A DNA stretch of 40,328 nucleotides from an uncultured Bacilli bacterium (GTDB lineage: Bacteria > Bacillota_I > Bacilli_A > RF39 > UBA660): contig CANRCZ010000011.1 in NCBI GenBank assembly GCA_947629265.1, positions 1 to 40,328 of the forward strand, read 5' to 3'. Position numbers and translations under genes: made by a program. The notes beneath the pieces are model-generated. The model made no database searches, had not been told where the DNA came from, and saw only the letters and a list, made by a program, of their open reading frames with translations. Below, piece after piece: positions 11,101-18,880 of this stretch. How positions within the stretch are numbered: the stretch's first letter is position 1; each line of letters opens with the position of its first letter.

Positions 11101-11365
11101 TCAAAAATTGTACGATGCCTTAGTAAAAGATGCTGAATCTACAAGAGTCGATTTAGCTAATAAAATGCAAAATAATCCTAACTGTCTAAACGATTATTGG
11201 TGTAGAGTCGATGTTAGCAATAGAAGAAGCTATCCAAAAAGTACTGAGGTAAGACAAGAAATATATTACAAACTTAAAAATTTAACTGATGACTTTGTAG
11301 GAGAAATATATGCAACAACTCCTCAACAAGATGTTAGTAATTTAAAAGTTAATAAAGGTAATTAG
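2120..11365 (+). CDS. giant (3081 aa) surface protein with M26/ZmpA-B-C-like zinc metalloprotease domain
   Basis: Signal peptide; cohesin-like N-terminal domain; two TM segments (aa ~183-235); dockerin-like GDVNDDGKKDYEDAKAINKYL and DVNGDGKVTITD; seven repeated domains each with a [D/E]VLKxxP motif and a following (D)YDLD-type segment; GLUG-like NGGLVG/NGGLIG segments; HETAHNIDARLFLKNHGRR...GGEDYADSNLMQ resembling the M26 HEMTH...GRR..E...LLQ signature. Confidence 0.85.
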   Translation: MKKGKLKSLLIISLLIALIPFNTKAQERITLNVDKTEVKANDTVTVTVDLDSNQSLYAFTSSLSFDENVFEVLQTENFKELDDWSDITYNSENNKFALLNKSGETNDHLLTIKLFVKANPKGGNTEISLKNSVASDGIQDIEFNDAIQTLDVDGVDIPSSYTQKTEETTKNVTAENYKPHLVVCSILVVVLFILIMLINSRKLRNKLSINYKTANIILTSLLAVSLLGTIVLAVLINNRGDVNDDGKKDYEDAKAINKYLIDITNELEGIDDTIISSETTGMVETANRLTNNLYGKQTGTLKLKNTNNKNNNKYDVNGDGKVTITDSASQTKDTTDKKYKVELTKGKFNQYPNKNSNVTLNFTAKINPNNAKIKEVYIDGKKVKVSESNNKYSVTVKTKDKSGILKYTITKVVLNNKKEIDTKDLTFTVDVLKNKPTVTDFNYKSSNISFNLKDSEKTLKKAHIKIVKGTASLEDLKAKDKVLPDSTKPDNEDPNIKDNDEFDTNQIVFEKDLDVNVEKITNKVSLVLGETYTVLITGDYDLDTNKLDKSSNYYENKELYYSTFTNGEVVIKPITNLDTLYPEQGKTINFQFDATVKLEEITDIVKTITIDGVDRNVDYVDGHYIVVLDGVGEAGEKNHTISSIILENGQKILCHYEFKYDVLKQVPTIENFVYHDTDKRVTFELNDKDRATKNATIIITSQDNKKVVLKKEMDLSNLDFTYDANLYPGKYDVEITGTYDLDSNLKNGKNEGELLYNHELTVHNVKLTHVDSGIYYANRGENTELKFKVAVEPEDDAIVTDVLIKDKDTDETTTYHPTRTAPGTYSVDIEAPNAIGEHKYGIEKITLNDDEVSKNLDFTIDVLRKEPFVENLYIDETLDTPIIRFNLNDAEESFKNGDIAIKDKDKEELRNGKVVKGDNTIQLSGLTDLNEGGTYYLDINVDYDLDSDKDSENNADSKLLVENHEIKIYKAKLSTSGTHYASKGDLAAIPVTAKINSNDDDSIHVRSFIMSDDKVIDASYEDGLHFNIEAPKEAKEYTYNVKEVILSNDIKVKAPLEFKLEVLKDEPYINKLYLNESNNALSYELVDKDSAFKSGTLYIYNNGLTVNNPIVNNQKSNTVNYNFIEEQLYDIKVVGNYQLDINGKKLFNDKEMSKQSFMIGGSYNFEITDVSITDTVHKDKKPVISFVSTNSKKLKVNKVTVSGKEYTVKNVSGDNYEVTIDNANMNFGKHDITLDSVKLSNNKTYNNNSDYKVDKLTYTVLKDAPSVTDIKLSSDAASKTVTANFKVKDDNYSLTNLAVVLVDSSAKILDTKYFTAEQLITGTTLTTSLSYDKNKDGAYTVKFLADYQLGDKYKYNSQNIGQQNIFVENHEIYIDEISFSKGSKYALKGQRNFEISYDVHVGANIKTNNGKTYTRLSGIMVNGTHYVASSESTKKASTYKAKIGIVAPSKAGVYKLTANRVQLELNQYYDKQNDYYSVPSKDITIEVLKDVPRIENLKITNEDYNNKTVTFEFDVKLDETAKANDNSFANGKVEFNGETKSFTRDGRNTVTFSNVEQDKISDLVFKADYDLDTDTLNANDTDKNEYTNETIYSVKYGLFNEENYDDIKIANGKAISEKDNNYFEKNEKIKLHFDIQGISSVNPSKVKIDDKEYTLSKVDDSYEITLDGYNQFGEKTIEITDVILENGKVVKLKTPYVIKPEVLKDAPKVTDYDHKDTDSKITLSFNLKDYDGAIAKNAKVKITDEDGKVLYNKDFEKQITIDRDKNVLRYYVSVVADYDRDIDISKGSDNYFSQATLLEETISFDKKYIELKDINDINLYKSEIVNGQEKIELKDEINKDELKNNKDKYFVEINMEQMPSVRSKIKSIEEKDNHLILVLDYQYVTLEDSNETTLKIDYGEIKNGVVTNETHPDVAFKNLLAKLENGDSVTLNKNYDASSISVDGDTYIKASYSGKLDGNGYTIENLKKPLFEELTGEVKDLTLKHVNLDDKRGKGSLAIQAIKAKINGVIVDDLTKSGGHNGNNQNGGLVGLAKNSTIEHCGMKNIVFNAGNGQQNGLLVGASDGSFITDNYVIGTLNGSWNFNGGLIGSSSNSTVLRNYVKATVGGAIACELACGGSGSTYKDNISLSSTAKNGFATGYKSLDNNYRLMNEEIESTTNGIINITKQQVNQELFKKANFDEDMWRLNNNTSYTNPPIFKTEKITDLKGSNNKNFNEDNIILYNNLMKLMPFYKADEIIETASHITNEKLQTKEISHILPVDSNGNIVTYLTSDNAKKISKIKVVYKDNTKAEYKVKFDNVYDMVANYRIPELKLDYNYNHYVISAKSQIVNDLTNYLKGLNYTENLDTLTSSADSRIYKDFYNEITSKELKEFVLKFLSNSNYTSTDNEEQINAYIERAVKKDNTIEKVLYTYNYFRRFYDLKIDGMKLYDFMMFRMDGFDKSLTPNKIAELYFADASNFNTGSTGTKYAAILGKYTNQDTIAKFLEYMVTEFGDGDLDEWTRKQFKGYLVELPVEGMEDKIQYTLWDHFSNEDKNYKPHRAYDMMLPILTLPRNAAYIISTPVQYVIGAQRSYIENPEDPKQQDILRRRIKSYADRMTTYYSTAYNILKDPQLFNDIHTFHLDKRYAYDENGAMVYQQVGTEEPFHKNFNEVTGRWQTSDGNAAVAWGDRIDWSAEGLMDGYIDPELAKELNKPLQEYTYHTFTHETAHNIDARLFLKNHGRRFDAGGEDYADSNLMQSFGPNDIVMNLSVTFEKGSKIGSSWTPDRIDTPLKIKDYYDKVFQTIYVMDYIEAQAFLQLSNEDKAEIGIQITYPNEEKYQEDGNKYRARQTTGFNQRSVEEWSKMQLNSINDLIDNKIMKYAGVYKYASRGSNSYGGEGINTAHWYQPNNPDGRPDSYALKWIAYEMLGYKGYQDGYIEYNSNIHSVKKTIYKNIDKPSEGTTQVDYKTDNMAIQRISDGKYKNIDEYKKARFKEVEQKLPYLKTEINVKDYVQKLYDALVKDAESTRVDLANKMQNNPNCLNDYWCRVDVSNRRSYPKSTEVRQEIYYKLKNLTDDFVGEIYATTPQQDVSNLKVNKGN
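3120..7560 (+). repeat. seven tandem ~200-230-aa domains inside the giant protein
   Basis: xVLKxxP hinge recurs at about nt 3410, 4100, 4700, 5300, 5890, 6570 and 7220. Confidence 0.8.
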
Positions 11366-11384
11366 TTCAAATGTCTAGAATATT

Positions 11385-11413
11385 AAAAGGATGATGAAAA
11401 TCATTCTTTTTTT
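11385..11413 (+). terminator. terminator after the giant protein gene
   Basis: AAAAGGATGAT gaaa ATCATTCTTTTTTT. Confidence 0.75.
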
Positions 11414-11544
11414 GTGAATTTATCAATTATTTTATAAACGTTATTAAAAAGATTATTATATCTTAATTGTAAAACCTAAAAAAACATAGTATAATCGATT
11501 ATAGAAAATAAGTAGTTATGTTAATAAAAATAAGGAGGTATAAA

Positions 11545-13920
11545 GTGAAAAATTTAATTAATAAATTATCATTAATAATCATAATTACCCTATCGATTAT
11601 GTTTGTTTATCCTAAATCCGCTAGTGCTTTATCACAACAAACCCGTTATATAAGTGTTAAAAATCAAAATCAAACTTTAAATGTCGGTCATCTATCATTA
11701 TATAATCTTAGTTTTAAAGATTATTCAACGACATCGACTAAAGCATTTGGTATAACAGGTTTAATAACAAATAATTACAGCAAAAACTTAAATTACACAT
11801 TAACAACATATTACTATGATGAAAATTATAATTTACTAGCTGAAACTAATAATAATAAAGTCGCTGTATCAGGAACTAGTGATTTTAATCAGATGTTCAA
11901 TTTAGATATTTTAAATGGACATAATGTTAGTGAAATATGTTACTATCGTTTATTAATAAACTATGAAGATGTAACAAATCAAAATGATTCAGTCAATATT
12001 AAACCTAGTCAAAACAGTCTATATAGTTACTATGACTACGTTATCGATAAATACGATATAAATATCATCGTTAATGAAAACAATACCCTAGATATAACCG
12101 AAAATATAACCGCTAACTTTAAAGCACCAAAACATGGTATATTTAGAACTATTCCATTAGAAAACCAAGTCGAAAGATTAGATGGTACTATATCAACAAA
12201 TCGTACCCAAATATCCAATGTTACCGTCGATAGTGAATATAAAGCAACTAAAATAAATGGTGATTATAAATTACAAATAGGTTCATCAACTCTTACAGTA
12301 ACCGGTGAAAAAAGCTATGAAATTAAATACACATATAACTTAGGAAAAGATCCGATCAAAGACTATGATGAACTATACTATAATATCATCGGAACGGGTT
12401 GGGATACTGTTATTGGTAACGTAACTTTCAGTATTACTATGCCTAAAGATTTCGATTCTAGCAAATTAGGTTTTTCATCTGGAATAAAAGGTTCAACAAC
12501 TAATAACCTTGTCAACTATAATGTTAAAGGTAGGACAATAACAGGTAGTTATAATGGGGTTTTAAATCCTGGTGAAGCTTTAACTGTTAGATTAGAACTA
12601 GATGATGGTTACTTTGTAGGAGCTGGTTTAAAGTTAGGAATATTAGATTACCTAATGTTCATATTACCTACTTTCTTTCTTTTAATAGCATTTTTCGTCT
12701 GGTATAAATATGGTCGTGATAAAAAAGTTATCGAAACAGTTGAATTTTATCCACCAGCTGGTTTTAATAGCTTAGATATAGGATTTTTATATAAAGGCAA
12801 AGCTGATAAACAAGATGTTATATCTCTTCTTATCTATTTAGCTAATAAAGGATATATAAAAATTTCTGAAACAGAACAAAAAACTTTATTCTTTAAAAAT
12901 AAAGGATTTAAGATAACTAAATTGAAAGAATATGATGGTAACGATTCAAACGAAAAACTATTCTTAAATGGTCTATTTAAAAAGCATTCATCTTTTAAAT
13001 CATTGATTAATAAAAAAGATGATCAATCGGATAATAAGATGGATGAGGTTACATCATTTGATTTATATGATAATTTCTATATTACTATTGATACGATATT
13101 ATCTAATGTCAATACAAAAGAAAATAAAGATAAAATCTTGGAAAAGACAGCATCTAATAAAACTAAATTTATTATATTGATGATAGTTCTTACTTATATT
13201 TTTATTACTGTACCACCTGTTATCAATTATGGTGGAGTTGAAATATTGTTATTCGCTTTATTATTTCCAGGTATCGGCTTTTCATTTCTATTTTATACGT
13301 TATTATTTAGTGGGACTCAAACGATTTATATAAATGGCCAACCTACTAATTCAGCGATTTTAACTAAAGTATTTGGCATCGTATGGGGATTAGGATTTGG
13401 TGGTATGCCTTGGACATTTCTAGTTCTTCCAATTTTACGACAAGATCCTATGTATTTAATCGGTTACATGATCGGTTTAGCTTGTATTTTAGGAATGATA
13501 ATTTGTATTAAGTGTCTACCAAAAAGAACCCAATATGGAAATGAGATGCTTGGAAAAATAAGAGGATTTAAACATTTCTTAGAAACTGCTGAAAAACCTA
13601 AATTAGAAGCTATGGTTATGCAAGATCCAACTTATTTTTATAACATATTACCTTATACTTACGTTTTAGGAGTATCTGATAAATGGATTAAAAAGTTTGA
13701 AACGATATCATTACAGGCTCCTAGTTGGTATGATAGTCCAAATGCATTTAATGTTGTTGGTTTTGGTTATTTTATGCACGATACTATGGCATCCGCTAAA
13801 AGTGCTATGACATCTAGTCCATCTTCCTCATCAAGTTCTAGTGGTGGCTCATCAAGTAGTTCATCAGGTGGTGGCTTTTCTGGTGGCGGATCCGGCGGTG
13901 GTGGCGGTGGTTCTTGGTAG
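11545..13920 (+). CDS. DUF2207-family membrane protein with Ser/Gly-rich C-terminal tail
   Basis: Signal peptide, DUF2207-like extracellular domain (ENITANFKAPKHGIFRTIP), TMs, GGGSGGGGGGSW tail. GTG start at 11545 has AAGGAGG; the listed ORF begins at 11518. Confidence 0.8.
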   Translation: MKNLINKLSLIIIITLSIMFVYPKSASALSQQTRYISVKNQNQTLNVGHLSLYNLSFKDYSTTSTKAFGITGLITNNYSKNLNYTLTTYYYDENYNLLAETNNNKVAVSGTSDFNQMFNLDILNGHNVSEICYYRLLINYEDVTNQNDSVNIKPSQNSLYSYYDYVIDKYDINIIVNENNTLDITENITANFKAPKHGIFRTIPLENQVERLDGTISTNRTQISNVTVDSEYKATKINGDYKLQIGSSTLTVTGEKSYEIKYTYNLGKDPIKDYDELYYNIIGTGWDTVIGNVTFSITMPKDFDSSKLGFSSGIKGSTTNNLVNYNVKGRTITGSYNGVLNPGEALTVRLELDDGYFVGAGLKLGILDYLMFILPTFFLLIAFFVWYKYGRDKKVIETVEFYPPAGFNSLDIGFLYKGKADKQDVISLLIYLANKGYIKISETEQKTLFFKNKGFKITKLKEYDGNDSNEKLFLNGLFKKHSSFKSLINKKDDQSDNKMDEVTSFDLYDNFYITIDTILSNVNTKENKDKILEKTASNKTKFIILMIVLTYIFITVPPVINYGGVEILLFALLFPGIGFSFLFYTLLFSGTQTIYINGQPTNSAILTKVFGIVWGLGFGGMPWTFLVLPILRQDPMYLIGYMIGLACILGMIICIKCLPKRTQYGNEMLGKIRGFKHFLETAEKPKLEAMVMQDPTYFYNILPYTYVLGVSDKWIKKFETISLQAPSWYDSPNAFNVVGFGYFMHDTMASAKSAMTSSPSSSSSSSGGSSSSSSGGGFSGGGSGGGGGGSW

Positions 13921-13996
13921 TCTAGATTAAAAATTGACATGCTACTTAAATGTTGTTATAATACAGCTAATCCAATGGTGTTTACAGGGAGGCAAT

Positions 13997-14431
13997 ATGA
14001 ATAGAAAAGTATTAAGTAACATACATACTGAGAAGATTACTAATGAACCGTTTGACGATATCATCGGACATAGTGATACGGAAAGAAAATATTTCACTGT
14101 CGCTAATAATGATATTATATATAAAAGATTAAAGAGTGAAATTGATATAAGTGCTTTACCATATCTAGGTCCTTGTGTGGACTTTGGTTTAGGTGATGTA
14201 TGTTTAGAAGAAAGTATCATCGATGGTAAGGAAAATTTTAAATTTTATGTGATTGACCGAGCTACTAAATTTAATTATCGTGAAATGGATAATGTGTTAG
14301 ATGCTATCAAAATGTTAGTTGAATATTATGATAAATACGATATGGTATCTGACTATAAAAAGATGGAAGATATTTTTCTCGAAACTTTAAACTTAAAAAA
14401 TAAAGTGCTTTCTTTAAATAAAAAATATTAA
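13997..14431 (+). CDS. hypothetical protein
   Basis: Internal ATG at 13997 preceded by GGGAGG is a better start than 13934. Confidence 0.65.
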   Translation: MNRKVLSNIHTEKITNEPFDDIIGHSDTERKYFTVANNDIIYKRLKSEIDISALPYLGPCVDFGLGDVCLEESIIDGKENFKFYVIDRATKFNYREMDNVLDAIKMLVEYYDKYDMVSDYKKMEDIFLETLNLKNKVLSLNKKY

Positions 14432-14436
14432 AAATA

Positions 14437-14473
14437 AAATAGTGGGAATATTAATAAATCCCACTATTTTTTT
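14437..14473 (+). terminator. Rho-independent terminator
   Basis: AATAGTGGGA...TCCCACTATTTTTTT. Confidence 0.85.
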
Positions 14474-14495
14474 AATCAATAGTATTTATTATGTT

Positions 14496-15488
14496 TTAAT
14501 TTTTTCTATCTAGATATAATCTTTTTTCTTTATTTATCATTTCATCAGCTATATCTTCATTAGAACTAATTATTTCATTATCAAAATTTGTTCCAAACAT
14601 TTGTAATTGTACTAATGAATTTTGCATTTGTCTTAATACGTCATCCAATTCTTTACTACCGCTAGTGTTATCGAAATTTTCAAAATGATCACTTAAATCA
14701 TTATTAATTGCATTTGAATTTACTGAATTTCTAGTATCATTTTTCGCTTTTTTTTCTTTTTCAGCTAGTTCATAAATTAGACCGATAGTAGATTCTGACG
14801 TTAATTTATCAGGTAATCTATTGGGATTGAACACTAAATTATTTACTACGATGCTTTTACCATAGTTACTTAATTTTTTATTATTGCCATAACCACTAAA
14901 TTCTAAAGTTAAACAATAACATGAATTTTTAGTTTTATACTTAATTTGATTAGATGAATATGTAGGTATAATTTCCATATTTTCTAGAAAAGAAAATTCA
15001 CATTTATATGAGGTATCTAATGTATATTCAAATTGGGAAAAATCTAAATGTTCATAGTAATTGATTTTGCTGATACCAAGCTCTTTAATTTTTAAGGCAA
15101 CATCTTTAATTTTGTCTATATCTTCTTTATGTTTTTGAATATATTGATAAAAATAATCTTCTACTAAATTATCTACACGTATTCCATTTGCATCATAACT
15201 TAAAATAGTTAAATTACTTAAACAAGAGTATCGGCGCATTATTTCAATCGTACGTTTATGTTTTTCGATAAATGAATTATATTTATGAGATCCCATCGAC
15301 GTCTTTCCTTGCATAGCATGATATAATTTTGTTAGTGGGTCTTTATTCCATTTAGATTTAATTAATTTTTCTAAATCACTATAGAATGATTTAAAATCTT
15401 CTTCGATTTCACATAAGACGATTAAGTGATTAGTTGGTATTTGTTTACAATACTTACCCCATTTTTCACTTGAAGCTGAATAAACCAT
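14496..15488 (-). CDS. hypothetical protein (330 aa)
   Basis: Long ORF with RBS; no family recognised. Confidence 0.7.
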   Translation of the reverse strand: MVYSASSEKWGKYCKQIPTNHLIVLCEIEEDFKSFYSDLEKLIKSKWNKDPLTKLYHAMQGKTSMGSHKYNSFIEKHKRTIEIMRRYSCLSNLTILSYDANGIRVDNLVEDYFYQYIQKHKEDIDKIKDVALKIKELGISKINYYEHLDFSQFEYTLDTSYKCEFSFLENMEIIPTYSSNQIKYKTKNSCYCLTLEFSGYGNNKKLSNYGKSIVVNNLVFNPNRLPDKLTSESTIGLIYELAEKEKKAKNDTRNSVNSNAINNDLSDHFENFDNTSGSKELDDVLRQMQNSLVQLQMFGTNFDNEIISSNEDIADEMINKEKRLYLDRKN

Positions 15489-15619
15489 AATTAACCCTCC
15501 TTTAAGTATACTAATAATATTATATCAAAAATATCGATTATTGTTAATTAATATGACTTAAAATTGATTTATTTCACTATGATCGTCTAAAGTTATGATA
15601 TAACATGTTTTAAAGGATA

Positions 15620-16351
15620 TTAATTAAAACTATTTTCGTAGATATCCATAAAACTTGAGACAAATCTAGCTTGTTTTCTTTCATCGTTGCTACCTGTTGT
15701 TACTTGCCAACCGTATGTACCATAGGTTTTATAATTAAAATTGGATAGTGGTGGTAGATGATATTCTTTTTGAATTAATTTAATACCTTTTTTATAATCT
15801 TTTTTTAATCTCTTTATAGCTTTTTTAGGATTTTTAAAGACTGCATATCCATATTTATTAGCGCCGATATCAAAATCGATATGTAATTTTCCAAATTCCT
15901 TTATATCCACATTTCCCTTTATATTGCTTTCTTCTGGTATGTATATTTGGGAATATTTTAAATTATCATCGATTATATAACCACCTTTTATAAGTAACAT
16001 TCTACTTAGTATAATAAATAAAATGATGATTATTATTACAATAACTATAATTAAAATTTGGTATTTTTTGGTTTTATTTTTAGTGAATTTCCAAATTTCT
16101 AAAATGTTTTTTTCAGCTTGTTTTTCTATTTCGTTTTCTTTTAGATATTCACCGGCAAAAAATTCATTTAAAGATATTTCTAAAATTTTACATAAGGATT
16201 GAATGTTAGAGTAATCGGGTAAGTTTAAACCTCTTTCCCATTTACTTACAGCATTTACACTTACATTTAGTTGTTCTGCTAATTGTTCTTGGGTTAGTTT
16301 TTTCTTTTTTCTACATAAAGAAATAAAATTTCCTATTTTTATTTGATCCAT
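15620..16351 (-). CDS. XRE-family HTH regulator with TM segment and extracytoplasmic C-terminal domain
   Basis: KIGNFISLCRKKKKLTQEQLAEQLNVSVNAVSKWERG HTH; TM IIVIVIIIIILFIILSRML. Confidence 0.85.
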   Translation of the reverse strand: MDQIKIGNFISLCRKKKKLTQEQLAEQLNVSVNAVSKWERGLNLPDYSNIQSLCKILEISLNEFFAGEYLKENEIEKQAEKNILEIWKFTKNKTKKYQILIIVIVIIIIILFIILSRMLLIKGGYIIDDNLKYSQIYIPEESNIKGNVDIKEFGKLHIDFDIGANKYGYAVFKNPKKAIKRLKKDYKKGIKLIQKEYHLPPLSNFNYKTYGTYGWQVTTGSNDERKQARFVSSFMDIYENSFN

Positions 16352-16528
16352 TTTCTTCTCCTTTCAAGACAATATTATCAAATGATGCATCTAATTAACA
16401 CATACTAAAGGTTTAATTGACGGATTTAATATATATCTATTTAATACACTATGATTATAGCATAAAATATTTTTATTTATTTTGTTTTGATTATTTTTAT
16501 GGTAAAATATTAAATAGGAGCTGATGAG

Positions 16529-17425
16529 ATGCCAAACTATTATATTGATCTTGGTTCATCAACAATAAAAGTTTATTGTTATGAAAATGAATTAAAACTT
16601 ATTGAAGAACATTCCATTTACTTTAAAAATGACTTTGATTCTGAAAAGGGTATAAGCGAAATTAATTTAAAAGAACTATGTGATTATTTTGAAGAAATAA
16701 AGAATAAATATAATTTAAAATATTATAATACCTATATTTTTGTTACCGGTATTTTTAGAAATTTAATACCGATAAGAAAACAAGATTTAGTTAAATTATT
16801 TAATGATAAGTTTGATTTACATTTTAATATTATTAGTCATGGCATTGAAAACTATTACTTAGGAAAAGCTATGGAAAATGATTATAACGGTAAAAAAGTT
16901 TTAATCATCAATATGGGCGGTAAAACTACAGAATTAGTTACTTATGTTGGTACAAAAATAACAGATACAAAGAATTTAAACTTAGGTGTTGCGGATTTAT
17001 TGAATAATTTTAATGAGGTTAATAATAAATATAGTGGTAATACAGTAAAAGAAATGGAAAATTTCGTAGCTGAAAGACTATCTGATATTAAATTAGATAA
17101 GGATTATGATTGTGCAATATTTACTGGTGGCGAAGAAAGATTTGAATTATTAACAGGATTTAATTTAGTAGAAAACACTTTGTTTAATGATAATATTCAT
17201 AAATATATGTTAAGCTTAGAAGATTATATTAAAGGTACTGAAAAAGTATTCAATGATATTTCAATTGAAGAACTATATGCTTTAATGCCTTCAAATCCTA
17301 AATGGATGGATGGAGCAAGGAGTGGCGCTATTATACCTTTAGTTTTATTTAAAATGGCTGATGTAAAATGGATTATACCATCTGATTTAAATTTAATAAA
17401 TGGTGTAATTAATGATTTAAAATAA
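16529..17425 (+). CDS. Ppx/GppA-like ASKHA phosphatase family protein
   Basis: DLGSSTIKVY, VTGIFRNL, NMGGKTTEL and C-terminal PSDLNLINGVINDL resemble Ppx/GppA motifs. Confidence 0.7.
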   Translation: MPNYYIDLGSSTIKVYCYENELKLIEEHSIYFKNDFDSEKGISEINLKELCDYFEEIKNKYNLKYYNTYIFVTGIFRNLIPIRKQDLVKLFNDKFDLHFNIISHGIENYYLGKAMENDYNGKKVLIINMGGKTTELVTYVGTKITDTKNLNLGVADLLNNFNEVNNKYSGNTVKEMENFVAERLSDIKLDKDYDCAIFTGGEERFELLTGFNLVENTLFNDNIHKYMLSLEDYIKGTEKVFNDISIEELYALMPSNPKWMDGARSGAIIPLVLFKMADVKWIIPSDLNLINGVINDLK

Positions 17426-17446
17426 ATTTATCTTAGGGGGTAAAAA

Positions 17447-18811
17447 ATGATAAAGAATGTAATATCTGTAATAGATGGGGAAGCTGGTAGTTGTGGTAAG
17501 GCTAAAGTAGTTGGTGAAATCGCTACTCTTGAATCTATTAATTTAGGGGCATCTATCACTAATTGTATGCCAAATGCTGGACATACTTTTGTAGATGAAA
17601 AAGGTAATAAGACTGTTTTTAGAAATATACCTGTGTCAGCTGTTAATCCTAATACTGAATTATTTATTGGACCAGGTTCAGCGATTGACATGGAAATATT
17701 TAAACAAGAATATGAACATGTAAAAAAGTATTTAGGTGATAGAAAGATATATATCCATGAGTTAGTTCCTTTAATTGAAGAAAGACACAAACAATATGAA
17801 AAAGAACATATTAAAAGTGGATCGACATTTAAAGGATGTGGAGCAGTAACTCAAGAAAAAGTTGTGAGAGATAAAAAATTAGAATTTTTTAAAACTTTTA
17901 AAAATGCTATTGTCTGTTCTAATGAGGAATGGTTAGAAAGATTGTATAAGCATCTTGATAATCCAAATGAATATGTAATGCTAGAGGGTTCTCAAGGTTG
18001 TGATTTAGATTTGAATCATAGTGGTAATTATCCTTATGTTACAAGTAGAAACGTTTCAACCACTCAATTACTTGCAGATTCAGGAATCTCTGCTGAAAGG
18101 TTGCTTCAAACAATTATGGTAATTCGACCTTTTCCTATTAGAATAAGTAATATTACTAAATCCGGCGAATTTATTTATACCGGTGGTTATGGTAAAGGTG
18201 AAGAACTTACGTGGACACAAATTAATTTAGCGTCTATGTATGGTAGCTATCCCTTTAAAGGTGATATAGAAAATTTACCATATAATATCAATTTAAATCG
18301 TGTAAAAAAATTAATTAGTCAATGTCCAGAAATATATTTGAAACAATTATTTGGTAATGATTTTAGAAATATAAAAATTAGTGAATTAAAGATATTACAA
18401 ATACTAGAACTAGAAAGATTAGTTTATAAGTCAAAAGGTTTTAGTGATTATGAATCTCGTTTTTTAGAAATGGGAATGTTTGATAAAGATTTTCCACCAA
18501 ATACTATATTTGATCAATCTGAACAAACAACTGTAACTAAAATGGAAAGAAGAGTATTTGATTTAGATATCGCGAAACTTAAATCAAATTGTCGCATTAA
18601 TACTCCATCTAGTCTATATTTAAACTTTTTTCAACATTTAGGACTAGATTATAAAGGTAATATTGGTAACTTTGATGATTTTTCTTTTAATAGATATTTA
18701 AGGGAATATTTTAGTTGGCTTGAAAGTGAAACTGGTGTTGAAATATCTGCGTTAGGAACGGGATCTAAAAATGGCGAGAGAATTTTAAAAAAAGAATTGG
18801 TAAAAAAGTAG
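17447..18811 (+). CDS. adenylosuccinate synthetase-like protein with PurZ-like active-site substitution
   Basis: PNAGHTFVDEKG, GSTFKGCGAVTQEKVVRD, LEGSQGCDLDLNHSGNYPYVTSRN, EQTTVTKMERRVFDLD match the PurA/PurZ fold; first loop is GEAGSCGKAK where PurA has QWGDEGKGK. Confidence 0.8.
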   Translation: MIKNVISVIDGEAGSCGKAKVVGEIATLESINLGASITNCMPNAGHTFVDEKGNKTVFRNIPVSAVNPNTELFIGPGSAIDMEIFKQEYEHVKKYLGDRKIYIHELVPLIEERHKQYEKEHIKSGSTFKGCGAVTQEKVVRDKKLEFFKTFKNAIVCSNEEWLERLYKHLDNPNEYVMLEGSQGCDLDLNHSGNYPYVTSRNVSTTQLLADSGISAERLLQTIMVIRPFPIRISNITKSGEFIYTGGYGKGEELTWTQINLASMYGSYPFKGDIENLPYNINLNRVKKLISQCPEIYLKQLFGNDFRNIKISELKILQILELERLVYKSKGFSDYESRFLEMGMFDKDFPPNTIFDQSEQTTVTKMERRVFDLDIAKLKSNCRINTPSSLYLNFFQHLGLDYKGNIGNFDDFSFNRYLREYFSWLESETGVEISALGTGSKNGERILKKELVKK

Positions 18812-18848
18812 GAAATAAGGATACTTAGAAGATTGCTTCAAAATAAAT

Positions 18849-18880
18849 AAACATGTGTTTTTCACATGTTATATTTTTTT
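18849..18880. terminator. bidirectional terminator between convergent genes
   Basis: AACATGTG ttttt CACATGTT with flanking T tract. Confidence 0.7.

Noticed and set aside
13800-13920. Ser/Gly-rich tract as a repeat element
   Set aside because: Low-complexity C-terminal tail common in DUF2207-type proteins
17447-18811. Ordinary purA annotation
   Set aside because: Catalytic Asp loop and aspartate-binding loop differ from canonical PurA; reported as PurZ-like instead, pending phylogeny
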